Below the pieces are notes generated by a model, which saw nothing but the letters and a program-made list of their open reading frames with translations, was not told the DNA's origin and did not search any database. Position numbers and translations under genes: made by a program. Positions 16,991 to 25,279 of a DNA stretch of 64,000 bases are shown here, one piece after another (within the stretch, counting starts at the first letter, position 1; every line of letters starts with the position of its first letter). This DNA is from Bradyrhizobium diazoefficiens (GTDB taxonomy: Bacteria; Pseudomonadota; Alphaproteobacteria; Rhizobiales; Xanthobacteraceae). The DNA lies in contig NZ_CP067102.1 of assembly GCF_016616885.1 (NCBI RefSeq), positions 7,654,501 through 7,718,500 on the forward strand, read 5' to 3'.

Positions 16991-17506
16991 TCAGTCCTTT
17001 CGCAAAAAGACGTAATCCGCCGAGTAAGGCACGCTGAGGAAAGCGCCTGCTTCGTCGCAAGGTCCGCGCGCTACGCCACCCCGGGTGTTGACACGCTCTA
17101 CGCGGGTCACGCCGGACAATTTGCCGTTGCCGCGCTGGTCCACGACATCGAGCCGGAGCCACGGGATATCGTCCTCGGACGCACCAGGCGTGCTGCTGGC
17201 CAACTTGGCGTGCACCACGCTTCCATCGACGTACTCCCAGCGTGGACCCGCGTAATGGCGCCCGACCGTGCTACCGTCGAAGACAAGCGTGGCGATCGGC
17301 TCACGGGCGCGCCAGGCGAGGTTGCCGTCGGATGCGGCCCTGCACTCGTAGATTTGAGCCCCCTCGGCATGAAGGACAACAGCTAGTGCGAGGCTGGGCG
17401 TTGCAATTGCCGTAGGGATCGGCGCTGAGAGCTGGGCAGTAGCCGCGGCAAGCGATCCGACGCTGAGTGCGACGACGAATAGTGGCATTCTCCAGCGAGC
17501 ATCCAT
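16991..17506 (-). CDS. Exported DUF3455 family protein
   Basis: A 171-residue protein with a signal peptide (about 1-25) and a DUF3455 domain: 'LHAEGAQIYECRA', 'VGRHYAGPRWEYVDGSVVHAK', 'IPWLRLDVV', 'VTRVERVNTRGGVA' and 'SVPYSADYVFLRK'. The role of the family is unknown; members are secreted. AGGAGAAAGCC precedes the ATG. It sits within the run of exported-protein genes between 16.4 and 19.4 kb. Confidence 0.85.
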   Translation of the reverse strand: MDARWRMPLFVVALSVGSLAAATAQLSAPIPTAIATPSLALAVVLHAEGAQIYECRAASDGNLAWRAREPIATLVFDGSTVGRHYAGPRWEYVDGSVVHAKLASSTPGASEDDIPWLRLDVVDQRGNGKLSGVTRVERVNTRGGVARGPCDEAGAFLSVPYSADYVFLRKD

Positions 17507-17550
17507 GGCTTTCTCCTAGGTGATGCGAGATTGCGCAAATCCATTTCGGT

Positions 17551-18411
17551 TCATTTCTGCCTGCGGTTGCCGTCACCCGAAGCAGATCCTGAACCCGCAG
17601 TCCTGGTCGTCTGGGTGACCGTAACCCCGCCTTCGTGGCCGGAAGCAGCTCCTGCCGGATGACGATGATCGCTAACCCGCGACACTGCATCAGGGTTGGA
17701 TACGGGCGTGCTGCTGACGGTTCCCGGGGCGGCAGCGGGCGGCGGGCTGTCGGGCTTGGGCGAGCCGCCATTGCGATGATCGTTGACGACGGGAGCTCGA
17801 TTACCTAACGCGTCGTCGTTGCGATGGCCGGTCGGTGGAGGGACAGGCTGGCCCGCTGCGATCGCTCTGTCGCGGACGACCTTGTCGCGCGAGAGCGCGT
17901 ACTCGTTTTTTGCAGCCGCGGGATTGGCGTAGGCGGCATTGACGCCTGCTGCTTTGAGTTGCCTCGCCAGTTCAGGATCCCAGACGTGATAGCTGGCACC
18001 GTTTGGTGCTAGAATCATCTGTCCATTTTCGATAGGGACGCCTTGTTTGACCGTGTAGGTGCTGGTGCCTGCATTGTCCGTCACGACGACGGTCGTGTAC
18101 TCGCCATTCCAGGTCGCGCCATCTGAGGCAGTCTTGCCTCCGCCCTTTCCCCCCGTGTTCTTTTCCTTGCCCTCCGTCCCGCGGCCTTGCACCTCATTGC
18201 CTTTATATCCCCTGTCGCGATTCCTGCCTTGGCACGCTTTCTCTGCTCTGTTGCAGGCGTTGAAAGAGCCGAGTTTCTCGCCATCGCGAATGCAATGGTT
18301 GAATCTCGCCGAGCAGTTTTCAGGCTCAGCAAGGGCCTGCTGGGTGAAAGCCCCGAAGCTGATCAGGGTGAGCGCGACGGTGGGGATCGTGTGACGTGAA
18401 AGTCTGGACAT
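17551..18411 (-). CDS. Exported protein with four-cysteine motif and low-complexity tail
   Basis: A 286-residue protein. The signal peptide is about 1-28 ('QQALAEP'). A four-Cys segment follows ('CSARFNHC', 'CNRAEKAC'), then a Lys/Gly-rich linker (about 65-95), a small beta-looking domain ('TYTVKQGVPIENGQMIL', 'YHVWDPELARQLKAAG') and a Pro/Gly/Ser/His-rich tail from about 185. GAGGAGACC precedes the ATG. I do not recognise the family. It lies 44 bp upstream of the DUF3455 gene on the same strand, so co-transcription is likely. Confidence 0.6.
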   Translation of the reverse strand: MSRLSRHTIPTVALTLISFGAFTQQALAEPENCSARFNHCIRDGEKLGSFNACNRAEKACQGRNRDRGYKGNEVQGRGTEGKEKNTGGKGGGKTASDGATWNGEYTTVVVTDNAGTSTYTVKQGVPIENGQMILAPNGASYHVWDPELARQLKAAGVNAAYANPAAAKNEYALSRDKVVRDRAIAAGQPVPPPTGHRNDDALGNRAPVVNDHRNGGSPKPDSPPPAAAPGTVSSTPVSNPDAVSRVSDHRHPAGAASGHEGGVTVTQTTRTAGSGSASGDGNRRQK

Positions 18412-18496
18412 TCTGGTCTCCTCGGATGGCTACTAGGCACTGGTGCTGGCAGGGCGACGAGAATAAGCCCGCCGCCCACGCGATCAGTTGCAGAGG

Positions 18497-19444
18497 TCAC
18501 CAAGTCAGAAAGTCATAGACGGCCTTCGCCGACTCTTTGACGCCGTGAACAGCGCCCTTAACTCCGTCTTTGGCGAGGCCATAGCCGGCAGCAACGGGAG
18601 GGCCAAAGGTGGCGATTGGAACTCCGTACATCATCACGACGGCAGCTTTCGCAAGAGGCGGCGAATCAAAACCGGTGACAGTGCCTCTAACGGTCGGCGC
18701 CTCCGGCGTCGGCGCAACGCTGACGACCGTCTTGCCTTCGCCGTTCCGAGCGCCAACTTGAACGTTATTCTGCGCGGCTCCGACCCCGAGCGCGTTGGAC
18801 ACCGTCACGGAGCTGCCGTTCAAGGTCACCGAATCCTTGCCGTTGGTCACGGTGATCTTGCCGGGAGCGCTGGAATATGCCGACACCCCTCCCGCGCCAT
18901 CGGGTATTTCATACTTGGTCACGCCGTTGGACACGGTCACGTTGCCGGCGGGCGGGCTGAGAATCGGATGGATGGTGTTAACGGGCGGAGCGACGGCGGC
19001 CGTGCTCACGGAGCCGGAAGCAATAGGTTTGCTTGCAGCTGAGTCAGTTGGCTTTCCGCTACTCGCCTCAACAGGCTTGTCGCTCGGCTTGCCCGTGGGC
19101 CCAGTCAATTTCTTGCCGTCAGCGAGCCGCTCTCGGTCCCGTCCCCATTTGTCGTGCTCTCGGTCCTGCTTGTTGGCATGCTTGTCGGCACGATCTGGCT
19201 TGAGACCAAACATGGGCTTGCGATCAGATTGGTCGCTGCCGCGACGCTCGGCGCCGATGGCATTGCCAGCCGGATCGCCCATGCCGCGCCTGGTGTCACT
19301 GCCGCCGCCATGACCAAAATGGTTGAAGCCATGATTGCCACCATGATTGCCGGCAGTGGCCCCTTGTGCCGCGACCAGAAGAATCCCGGCAGCAAGGGCT
19401 GTGATGGCGCTTGTTGATCTAATGACGGAGTTGAATGTTTTCAT
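18497..19444 (-). CDS. Exported low-complexity protein, function unknown
   Basis: A 315-residue protein with a signal peptide (about 1-32), a Gly/His-rich stretch ('GNHGGNHGFNHFGHGGG'), a charged Asp/Arg/Lys-rich region (about 70-120), and a beta-repeat-like region around 165-250 with repeated 'VTVSNG' / 'ITVTNGKDSVTLNGSSVTVSN' units. A hydrophobic stretch near the C-terminus (about 265-290) could be a membrane segment. No cysteines. It is the first gene of the exported-protein run. Family not recognised; perhaps a surface or envelope protein. Confidence 0.6.
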   Translation of the reverse strand: MKTFNSVIRSTSAITALAAGILLVAAQGATAGNHGGNHGFNHFGHGGGSDTRRGMGDPAGNAIGAERRGSDQSDRKPMFGLKPDRADKHANKQDREHDKWGRDRERLADGKKLTGPTGKPSDKPVEASSGKPTDSAASKPIASGSVSTAAVAPPVNTIHPILSPPAGNVTVSNGVTKYEIPDGAGGVSAYSSAPGKITVTNGKDSVTLNGSSVTVSNALGVGAAQNNVQVGARNGEGKTVVSVAPTPEAPTVRGTVTGFDSPPLAKAAVVMMYGVPIATFGPPVAAGYGLAKDGVKGAVHGVKESAKAVYDFLTW

Positions 19445-19710
19445 GAGACACTCGCTGTGCTTGCTCGCAGCTTCCGATCAGCCTGCGATCAGGTTGTCGA
19501 TCTCGTAGCGGCGAGATCCACGCAACCGTGTCATCACATCGAGCACTCCGCGTCCGCCAGTCGGGGGAAGCCAGACGGCACATTTCCCACGGAGGCGTCA
19601 CTTCGGCGTGACGGCAATCCAATGGAAACGCGCTCAGAGGACGCAAGGACTACAGCGGCGGCATCCCGCGCAAACGGAAACATCCGGCAAAGATGGAAGG
19701 CAGGAAGCCG

Positions 19711-19829
19711 GTAGGATGGGTTGAGCTCTTGCGAAACCCATCGCCCGACGGGCGGGCGCCGCGTTCAGCTCGATCCGATTGCGAGGACAAGAAGTTTGAT
19801 GGGTTTCGCTTCCGCTCTACCCATCCTAC
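19711..19829. repeat. Palindromic repeat (GTAGGATGGG...CCCATCCTAC type)
   Basis: Two inverted arms (19711-19742 and 19798-19829) read 'gtaggatgggtt...gcgaaacccatc' and its complement. A third partial copy follows at 19830-19860 ('agcttcgctctacccatcc'). This class of extragenic palindrome is widespread in proteobacteria. The rest of the 418-bp gap 19445-19862 contains no gene I can support. Confidence 0.75.
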
Positions 19830-19862
19830 GAGCTTCGCTCTACCCATCCAACGAGCTTGCTC

Positions 19863-20309
19863 TCACACCCAGCGCCGCACGCGCGCGACATAGTCGTCAT
19901 ATTCCGCTTGGAACTGGCGGCGCATCTTGGCTTCCTCAAAGGGGATATGGACCCAATTGGCCGTCGCGAACACCGCGACAGGCGCAATAAACATGGGCCA
20001 GGCGCCGACCCATATCGCGATGCCGAGAGCGAGAATCACGAGGCCAAGATACATCGGGTTGCGCGTGAACTGGTAGGGGCCGCCAGTAACCAGCTTGCGA
20101 TTTGTCGGCGACGTTGGTTGGATCTCGGTGTCCTCACGCCGGAACAGAACGAAAGCCCAAACTGGAGCGATGAACGCCAAGGCGACCAAAGCCACTCCCA
20201 GCAGCGGAAGCGGGAAGCCCGGAAGCGCCGGCCAGCCGAGCGACCAACTGAGCACCGCGCACAAGACCAGGTAGATCAACATCCAAATCGGCGGAGGGAG
20301 CTGGAGCAT
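19863..20309 (-). CDS. Isoprenylcysteine carboxyl methyltransferase-like membrane protein
   Basis: A 148-residue integral membrane protein with about four hydrophobic segments. The C-terminal half carries the ICMT/phospholipid-methyltransferase signature 'GPYQFTRNPMYLGL' and 'PFEEAKMRRQFQAEYDDYVARVRRW', which binds S-adenosylmethionine. Bacterial members are mostly uncharacterised; lipid or small-thiol methylation is possible. It is monocistronic, with palindromic repeats just downstream. Confidence 0.82.
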   Translation of the reverse strand: MLQLPPPIWMLIYLVLCAVLSWSLGWPALPGFPLPLLGVALVALAFIAPVWAFVLFRREDTEIQPTSPTNRKLVTGGPYQFTRNPMYLGLVILALGIAIWVGAWPMFIAPVAVFATANWVHIPFEEAKMRRQFQAEYDDYVARVRRWV

Positions 20310-20475
20310 GGTCGAACCACCTGGGCTGGATGCTCGGTTAAGTCGTCGGAGCGCTGGTAACGCAAGAGTTTGTCCACTTTGGGCCGAATTCGTCCGGTGT
20401 GTCGGCGCCTACGCTGACGAGATTGGGGTCGTGATATCGGCGAATTGAACCAACGCCAACCCAGCTACACCGCCC

Positions 20476-21165
20476 TCACCCGATCGCGAAATCGGCCGCT
20501 GTCTCTGCATGGATCGCCGTCGTGTCGAACGTCTCGACCGATGTATCGGCAGCCCCCACCAGCATCGTGATCTCGGTGCAGCCGAGGATGATGCACTCCG
20601 CGCCGCGATCGACGAGCGCGGCCATCACGTCCCGATAGCGACGGCGCGAGGCATCGGCGACGACTCCGAGGCACAGCTCATCGTAGATGATGCGGTTCAC
20701 GTCAGCCCGTTCGTCCGCAGGAGGAATAAGGACATCGAGATCATGCGCGCGCAGACGATCGATGTAAAAGTCCTCCTCCATCGTGAACTTGGTGCCGAGC
20801 AGCCCGACCCGCCGATATCCTTTTGTCCGGATTCGCCGCGCCGTCGCGTCGCCGATGTGAATGAACGGAATGCTCACGCTCGACACGATAGCGGGCGCCA
20901 GCTTGTGCATCGTGTTCGTGCACAGCACGATCGCGCCGGCGCCGGCGCCTTCGAGCCGCAGCGCAACCTCGCTAAGGCTAGTCGCCGCCTCCGTCCAGCG
21001 GCCGGCGTATTGCATCTCCTTGATCTCCTGGAAGTCGTAGGAGTACAGCAACAACGGCGCCGAATGCAGTTTGCCGAGCCGATCGCGGACGCGCTCGTTG
21101 ATGAGCTTGTAGTAGAGCGCGGTGCTCTCCCAGCTCATGCCGCCGATCAGGCCGATGGTTCGCAT
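20476..21165 (-). CDS. Aspartate/glutamate racemase family protein
   Basis: A 229-residue cytoplasmic protein with the fold and both catalytic cysteines of the PLP-independent Asp/Glu racemases: 'VLCTNTMHK' (Cys about 83) and 'ILGCTEITML' (Cys about 194). The N-terminus 'MRTIGLIGGMSWESTALYY' is typical of YgeA-like aspartate racemases. It would interconvert D- and L-aspartate or a related amino acid. A role in D-amino-acid supply or scavenging is inference. It is divergent from the L,D-transpeptidase gene. Confidence 0.85.
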   Translation of the reverse strand: MRTIGLIGGMSWESTALYYKLINERVRDRLGKLHSAPLLLYSYDFQEIKEMQYAGRWTEAATSLSEVALRLEGAGAGAIVLCTNTMHKLAPAIVSSVSIPFIHIGDATARRIRTKGYRRVGLLGTKFTMEEDFYIDRLRAHDLDVLIPPADERADVNRIIYDELCLGVVADASRRRYRDVMAALVDRGAECIILGCTEITMLVGAADTSVETFDTTAIHAETAADFAIG

Positions 21166-21408
21166 CGCGGTGCTTTCCGAAACAATGACTCGACCGGATC
21201 GTAAACGAAGACGCCGAGCACCGCCATCGCGATGCGGAGCACCCGTATGCCCGTCATCCTGGCGCGTGGCGGCACTCCCCCACCTCTATGTTGGCGAACA
21301 AGAGTTGGCGTTAACGACGTTTAACGGTTCCAGCTTGGGCGACATCGCTTCGAGGTTTCTTAAATTTTGCCGGGTACCTCTTCGAGGCATGGTGACCTGG
21401 GGAAAGAT

Positions 21409-22203
21409 ATGAGCAAGCGGGCCAAACGTGGAAAGGCAGAGACGCTCGCAGTACCAATGGTCGCGAGAGTTGCAATTGGCGCCGTGGCCGTCGCCGCATT
21501 GGGGTACTGTTTGCTGTCCGGCCCGGAGACCGCTCAGCCGATGCGGAGGCCGCCCGCACACCAAGCTCTGGCATCGTCAACTCCGGTTTACGTGGCAACT
21601 CCGATTCATGCATCAGCGCCGGCTCCAGCTCCGATTCCGGCCCCGGCGCCTCTGGTCGAACCACCAAAAGCCGCCGACGGTCCCGGAGCATTCGTTCGGC
21701 AGGTGGTTGACTACGCCAGCCGCCAGGCGCCGGGCACTGTGATCATCGATACCAGGAACACATTCCTTTATTTCGTTCTGAACGACACGCAGGCGATGCG
21801 CTACGGCATCGGTGTCGGCCGCGAAGGTTTCGCATGGTCCGGCGAACAGACCGTGGCCCGCAAAACAGAATGGCCGGACTGGCGTCCGCCTGCAGAGATG
21901 GTCGTGCGTCAGCCTTATCTGCCGCGGTTCATGGCAGGCGGTCCCGGCAACCCGCTCGGCGCCCGGGCGATGTATCTGGGCGAGACCGAATATCGAATTC
22001 ATGGCACCAACAAGCCCGATACGATCGGGAAGCGGGTTTCGTCCGGCTGTATCCGCCTGACCAATGAAGACGTCGTGGATCTTTACGAGCGGGTGAAAGT
22101 CGGAGCGAAAGTGATCGTGCTCCCAGCAGCGCCGTCGAACCGGCCCTCGGCAGCCAACGCGAAGATGCTGTCATCCGGACCGAAGATCGCCGAGGCCCGG
22201 TAG
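21409..22203 (+). CDS. L,D-transpeptidase (YkuD domain)
   Basis: A 264-residue protein with an N-terminal membrane anchor (about 17-36), an Ala/Pro-rich linker (about 62-86) and a YkuD catalytic domain (about 105-240). The signature His198 ('YRIHGTNKPDTIG') and catalytic Cys214 ('SSGCIRLTNEDVVDLY') are present. Such enzymes make 3-3 peptidoglycan cross-links or attach proteins to peptidoglycan in the periplasm. The start at 21409 is preceded by GGGGAAAG and gives a clean anchor. The Rhizobiales have many paralogues. Confidence 0.92.
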   Translation: MSKRAKRGKAETLAVPMVARVAIGAVAVAALGYCLLSGPETAQPMRRPPAHQALASSTPVYVATPIHASAPAPAPIPAPAPLVEPPKAADGPGAFVRQVVDYASRQAPGTVIIDTRNTFLYFVLNDTQAMRYGIGVGREGFAWSGEQTVARKTEWPDWRPPAEMVVRQPYLPRFMAGGPGNPLGARAMYLGETEYRIHGTNKPDTIGKRVSSGCIRLTNEDVVDLYERVKVGAKVIVLPAAPSNRPSAANAKMLSSGPKIAEAR

Positions 22204-22264
22204 CTCGGTGCTCCGTGTTCAACTGAGGGCAAAGTAAACATACAGGTCGCCGCTTTAGGCCGAT

Positions 22265-22504
22265 TTATCGGCCGATCTTCTTGATGCAGGTGGGTTCGCT
22301 GCTGGGGTGAGGCATGCAATCCCAGTCGGGTCCAAAGCCCGCAGCGGCGTTCCGCTGTGGCAGGAAAGGGTAATAAACCACAACTACCGCAAAGATGGTG
22401 ACAGCGATAATTGCTGACACCAGTATCCATACAATGCTCGCGCGATCCGGACTCCAGTGAAGTCGCCGAATGGATCGATGTTTCCTTGGATTGGGATGCT
22501 TCAC
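22265..22504 (-). CDS. Small single-pass membrane protein with Cys motif
   Basis: About 79 residues: a basic N-terminus, one transmembrane segment ('IVWILVSAIIAVTIFAVVVVYYPFL') and a short C-terminal tail 'AAGFGPDWDCMPHPSSEPTCIKK' with two cysteines. I recall similar 'GFGPDWDC' tails in many small Bradyrhizobium proteins. The GTG at 22504 is my best start but has a weak ribosome-binding site. Function unknown. Confidence 0.5.
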   Translation of the reverse strand: MKHPNPRKHRSIRRLHWSPDRASIVWILVSAIIAVTIFAVVVVYYPFLPQRNAAAGFGPDWDCMPHPSSEPTCIKKIGR

Positions 22505-22544
22505 TGCCGCATCATCGATGTGATCTCGCCGATACTTTGCGCAT

Positions 22545-22799
22545 TCAAGCGGTTTCGCCTCTATCGACCTGTGGTTTTGCCCTGCCAATCCCAAGCTCGA
22601 GAGCAGCAGCGATCCGCTCCAATCCTGCGTTCGTTCGGCGTGTTTCGGCAATCTGCTGCTCATATAGATCAATCATCGTGGCGCCGGACGGCGTGCGTTG
22701 TCGCATCACGCGCATTGCCAAGATCGATCCACCCACTATCAGGATGAACGGCCACCAAGAGTACATGGCAAGCAGTATGTCGCTCACGGTCATCCACAA
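22545..22799 (-). CDS. Small membrane protein, tandem paralogue A
   Basis: An 84-residue protein with one N-terminal hydrophobic segment (about 8-30) and a hydrophilic helix with 'SGATMIDLYEQQIAETRR...ERIAAALE'. The neighbouring gene at 22829 encodes a clear homologue with the same layout, so the pair arose by tandem duplication. AGGTTAGGAGAT lies upstream of the ATG. Family not recognised; the tail may form a coiled coil. Confidence 0.6.
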   Translation of the reverse strand: MWMTVSDILLAMYSWWPFILIVGGSILAMRVMRQRTPSGATMIDLYEQQIAETRRTNAGLERIAAALELGIGRAKPQVDRGETA

Positions 22800-22828
22800 T
22801 CTCCTAACCTAGGTAACTCTGATCACGT

Positions 22829-23044
22829 TCAATGGTTTTTCTCCAGAACAGCCGCGATCCTCTCCATCGCAGCTCTCATCCGAGATGTTTCGGTGAGGTG
22901 TTGCTCCCGCAACTCGATCATCGAGGCCCCCGAGGCTGCGCGTTCCCTGCACGATCGCGCCAATAGGATCCATCCCGCAGGGATCAAGATGACTGGCCAG
23001 GCGTAGTACAGGACAATAGCCCAATCGTATGATTGCATCCGCAC
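22829..23044 (-). CDS. Small membrane protein, tandem paralogue B
   Basis: A 71-residue protein with a transmembrane segment (about 9-29) and 'SGASMIELREQHLTETSR...ERIAAVLEKNH', matching its neighbour at 22545 over the whole length. The two genes lie on the same strand 29 bp apart. The charged helical tail could mediate homo- or hetero-oligomerisation. Function unknown. Confidence 0.6.
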   Translation of the reverse strand: MRMQSYDWAIVLYYAWPVILIPAGWILLARSCRERAASGASMIELREQHLTETSRMRAAMERIAAVLEKNH

Positions 23045-23170
23045 CCACGGCTTTCGACCATTATGTCGATCACAACTTAAGCGTTAATCATTCAAAACGC
23101 ACGCGAGGTGTGCGCTCACGATTAATAGATCGTTGCTCGGGGCGCCTGTTGGCGGCGGACTTCGGGAGTT

Positions 23171-23530
23171 GGCCGATTTTGTTGCAAAAGTCGGCTGTAA
23201 CCGATGATGTCGTTCGGCCATTTCACTTGGGGTGACGGGGTTGGGTCCCGCGACCCCGCGCTCTCTCCGCAACTTTTACGCTACGCAACACACAGAGCCG
23301 GAGCGGGTGGCGGTCGCGCAACCAGCGATGCGCGGCGCCTTAGGTTCTGAGCGGTAGCGGCCAGAACGAACTCGTCCTGAGCGCCTCATGGACAACGCAG
23401 TCGAAGCCGACCGAGCTTCAGGATGCGCTTCAAGCGGGCGACGAAGCCGATATGTTTGCCTGATAGGACCTTTGGTGCGGTCTCCGCGCCCTGAGCGTTG
23501 ATTTGCTCGGACGACCGTATCACCGGCTGA
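23171..23530 (-). mobile_element. Remnant of an IS1182-type transposase and element end
   Basis: Reading 23281-23460 on the minus strand gives an IS1182/DDE transposase C-terminus: 'SGKHIGFVARLKRILKL', 'RLRLR', then a TGA where family members continue, then 'GAQDEFVLAATAQNLRR' and a terminal stop at 23281-23283. The in-frame TGA and absence of the remaining roughly 350 residues show it is dead. Downstream, 23171-23195 is a palindrome (ggccgattttgttgcaaaagtcggc) of the sort found near the ends of these elements. Inner boundaries are approximate. Confidence 0.7.
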
Positions 23531-23535
23531 CGCGG

Positions 23536-23691
23536 TCAGCCCCGCTGGTCTTGATCGTAGGACCGTAGGATACGGACAAAATCGGCCATGCTGGATTGAT
23601 CCTGGTTTTCGGCCATAGCCGCAACCTCCGGATTGGACGCGGGCTGGCTCACCTGCCAAAACCGCACCAGGAGATCGGCGATGTTTCTCAT
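23536..23691 (-). CDS. Possible small protein next to the IS remnant
   Basis: A 51-residue hydrophilic frame (starts MRNIADLLVRFW, ends SYDQDQRG) with AGGGAG about 7 bases before its ATG. No signal peptide or cysteine. It abuts the transposase remnant, so it may be a passenger or a fragment. The flanking 23692-23926 contains nothing I can identify. Confidence 0.35.
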   Translation of the reverse strand: MRNIADLLVRFWQVSQPASNPEVAAMAENQDQSSMADFVRILRSYDQDQRG

Positions 23692-23926
23692 GGCGTGCTC
23701 CCTGAGCCAAGTGTGGAGGAGGCCGGCGGGCGCTACGCCGCCGACCTTGTCCCGCAACTGCCGGCTCGCGGGCCGGTTCCGTTGCTTTTCACTCTGCGTT
23801 CACTGGTAGCACCGGGAACGTGGTTGACGCCATTGTGCGCGGGTATGACGTGACCATACTGAGGTAGGTCCGGACCAGTGAGTCGGGATAGGTCGACCAA
23901 GGGTCGGTTTAATGACCGATTCGCCC

Positions 23927-24337
23927 TTACGCCTTCTTCGCCTCGACGTATCGCGCAAAATTGTCGAGAATCGCCTGCCAGCCGCCTTGCTGCTGCGCGA
24001 CCGAATGCGTCGGCTCGCTGTCGAAGACGACGCGGACGACAATGCCCTTCGGACCGGGCACAAACTCGACTTCGGCCCTGCGGTCGCCGAACGCATATTC
24101 GATCAGCTTGTGCTCGACGATCGTCGTGTAGGTGCCGGCGAAATCGAAGCCCATGCTGCCGTCCTTGGCCTCCATGCGGGACGAGAACACGCCGCCTTCG
24201 CGCAGGTCGACCGTCGCCTTGGTCGTATGCCAGTCGTCCGACGCGGCGTTCCACTTCACGATGTCGGCAGGCGTCGTGTAGGCACGCCAGACCTGATCAA
24301 TCGGGGCGGCGACGATGGTTTCGACGGTGATCCTCAT
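23927..24337 (-). CDS. SRPBCC/AHSA1-type protein (activator of Hsp90 ATPase-like)
   Basis: A 136-residue cytoplasmic protein of the AHSA1 branch of the SRPBCC fold: 'TVETIVAAPIDQVWRAYTTPADIVKWN', 'DLREGGVFSSRMEAKDGSMGFDFAGTY', 'HKLIEYAFGDRR' and 'GWQAILDNFARYVE'. Bacterial members often accompany ArsR regulators or ECF sigma factors; neither is adjacent here. A hydrophobic ligand or stress role is plausible but unproved. Confidence 0.85.
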   Translation of the reverse strand: MRITVETIVAAPIDQVWRAYTTPADIVKWNAASDDWHTTKATVDLREGGVFSSRMEAKDGSMGFDFAGTYTTIVEHKLIEYAFGDRRAEVEFVPGPKGIVVRVVFDSEPTHSVAQQQGGWQAILDNFARYVEAKKA

Positions 24338-24542
24338 GGGTAGTGCTCCAGTTCGATTGTGACGGCTCGAGATGACGACATCACTTCAAATGTGCGGGAG
24401 GCCCATGTCCAGCACGTCCGGGAGATGTCTACCCAAGGACGATCGAGAGCAGCCCTTTCCGACATGGTCGAGCCGTCAATGTGAAAAAAGATGCAAAATG
24501 TGCTATCTTCGATTTTTGAAGCTCCTCAGGAGCAGCCCGGTC

Positions 24543-24782
24543 ATGCAATTACAATCGACCCTGACCTGTCCCGCATGCGGCCACAAGGCCACAGAGACCA
24601 TGCCGACCGACGCGTGCGCGTTCTTCTACCATTGCAAGGGTTGCGGCACCAAGTTGAAGCCCAAGGCGGGCGACTGTTGCGTGTTTTGCTCCTACGGCAG
24701 CGTGCCGTGTCCGCCCATTCAAGAGACTGGCAAGAGCGCGTGCTGCGGTCAGGGCCTCCGCGTTGGCGCCGAGAGCTCGTAA
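24543..24782 (+). CDS. Small cysteine-rich zinc-ribbon-like protein
   Basis: A 79-residue protein with 'CPACGH' (10-15), 'CKGCGT' (33-38), 'GDCCVFCSYGSVPCPP' and a terminal 'ACC', at least ten cysteines in all. The 'GDCCVFCSYGSVPCPPIQ' core is a conserved signature of small proteins that I recall near heavy-metal resistance genes, but none is here. Metal binding is likely. The start at 24543 is the one closest to the first Cys pair; an upstream in-frame ATG at 24501 is possible. The last 34 bases overlap the convergent gene at 24749. Confidence 0.7.
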   Translation: MQLQSTLTCPACGHKATETMPTDACAFFYHCKGCGTKLKPKAGDCCVFCSYGSVPCPPIQETGKSACCGQGLRVGAESS

Positions 24783-25273
24783 TTCACGCAGTCCATCTTG
24801 ATGTCGTATGGACCCTCATAGATGCTATCGCTCACCCACCGATAGACCTTGCGATACGCAGTGATTTGCTCGGAGCGCGGTTGGCGGCCGGCCGGACCGT
24901 GAACGTCAGAAACCGTCCTGGACGAGATCTCGTTCAGAGTCAGCTTCTGGTCGGGATGATCATTACGCGTGAACACCATGGTCGGGACAAGCCCCGAATT
25001 GTTGTCGGTCGCTCTAAAGCTCGAGCTCAGGAGCTGATCGTTGACGGCACCGAGCAGCGATCCGCTGACCCAGGCCTTCGGCAACATGATGAGCGAGGAG
25101 CGATTGAAAACGATGACCGGCGCATCGCCGCTGGGCAGCACGCCGCGGCAGCCGTAACTCCATTCGCTGGCGGCGACCGGCGAGGCATACGCCATGACGG
25201 CGAAGGCGATCAGGCCGCCAAGGAGGCAACGAACCGAACGATTTTCGGCGGCGGTGGGAATCAAGGTGCGCAT
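24749..25273 (-). CDS. Exported protein, function unknown
   Basis: A 174-residue protein with an N-terminal hydrophobic export signal (about 15-36, 'ASPVAASEW') and a mature part of about 138 residues ('YGCRGVLPSGDAPVIVFNRSSLIMLPK', 'MDCVNYELSA') with two cysteines that could pair. It is downstream of the TPR protein by 6 bp on the same strand, so the two form an operon. Its 3' end overlaps the Cys-rich gene. Family not recognised. Confidence 0.6.
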   Translation of the reverse strand: MRTLIPTAAENRSVRCLLGGLIAFAVMAYASPVAASEWSYGCRGVLPSGDAPVIVFNRSSLIMLPKAWVSGSLLGAVNDQLLSSSFRATDNNSGLVPTMVFTRNDHPDQKLTLNEISSRTVSDVHGPAGRQPRSEQITAYRKVYRWVSDSIYEGPYDIKMDCVNYELSAPTRRP

Positions 25274-25279
25274 GGCGCC

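Noticed and set aside
22204..22264. A tRNA or attachment site in the short gaps around 22-23 kb.
   Set aside because: No cloverleaf-like arms, TTCGA loop or direct repeat flanking the accessory genes could be found.
23084..23272. A 62-codon minus-strand frame near the IS remnant.
   Set aside because: There is no ribosome-binding site or motif, and composition is Arg/Pro/Ser-rich. It overlaps the element-end palindrome.
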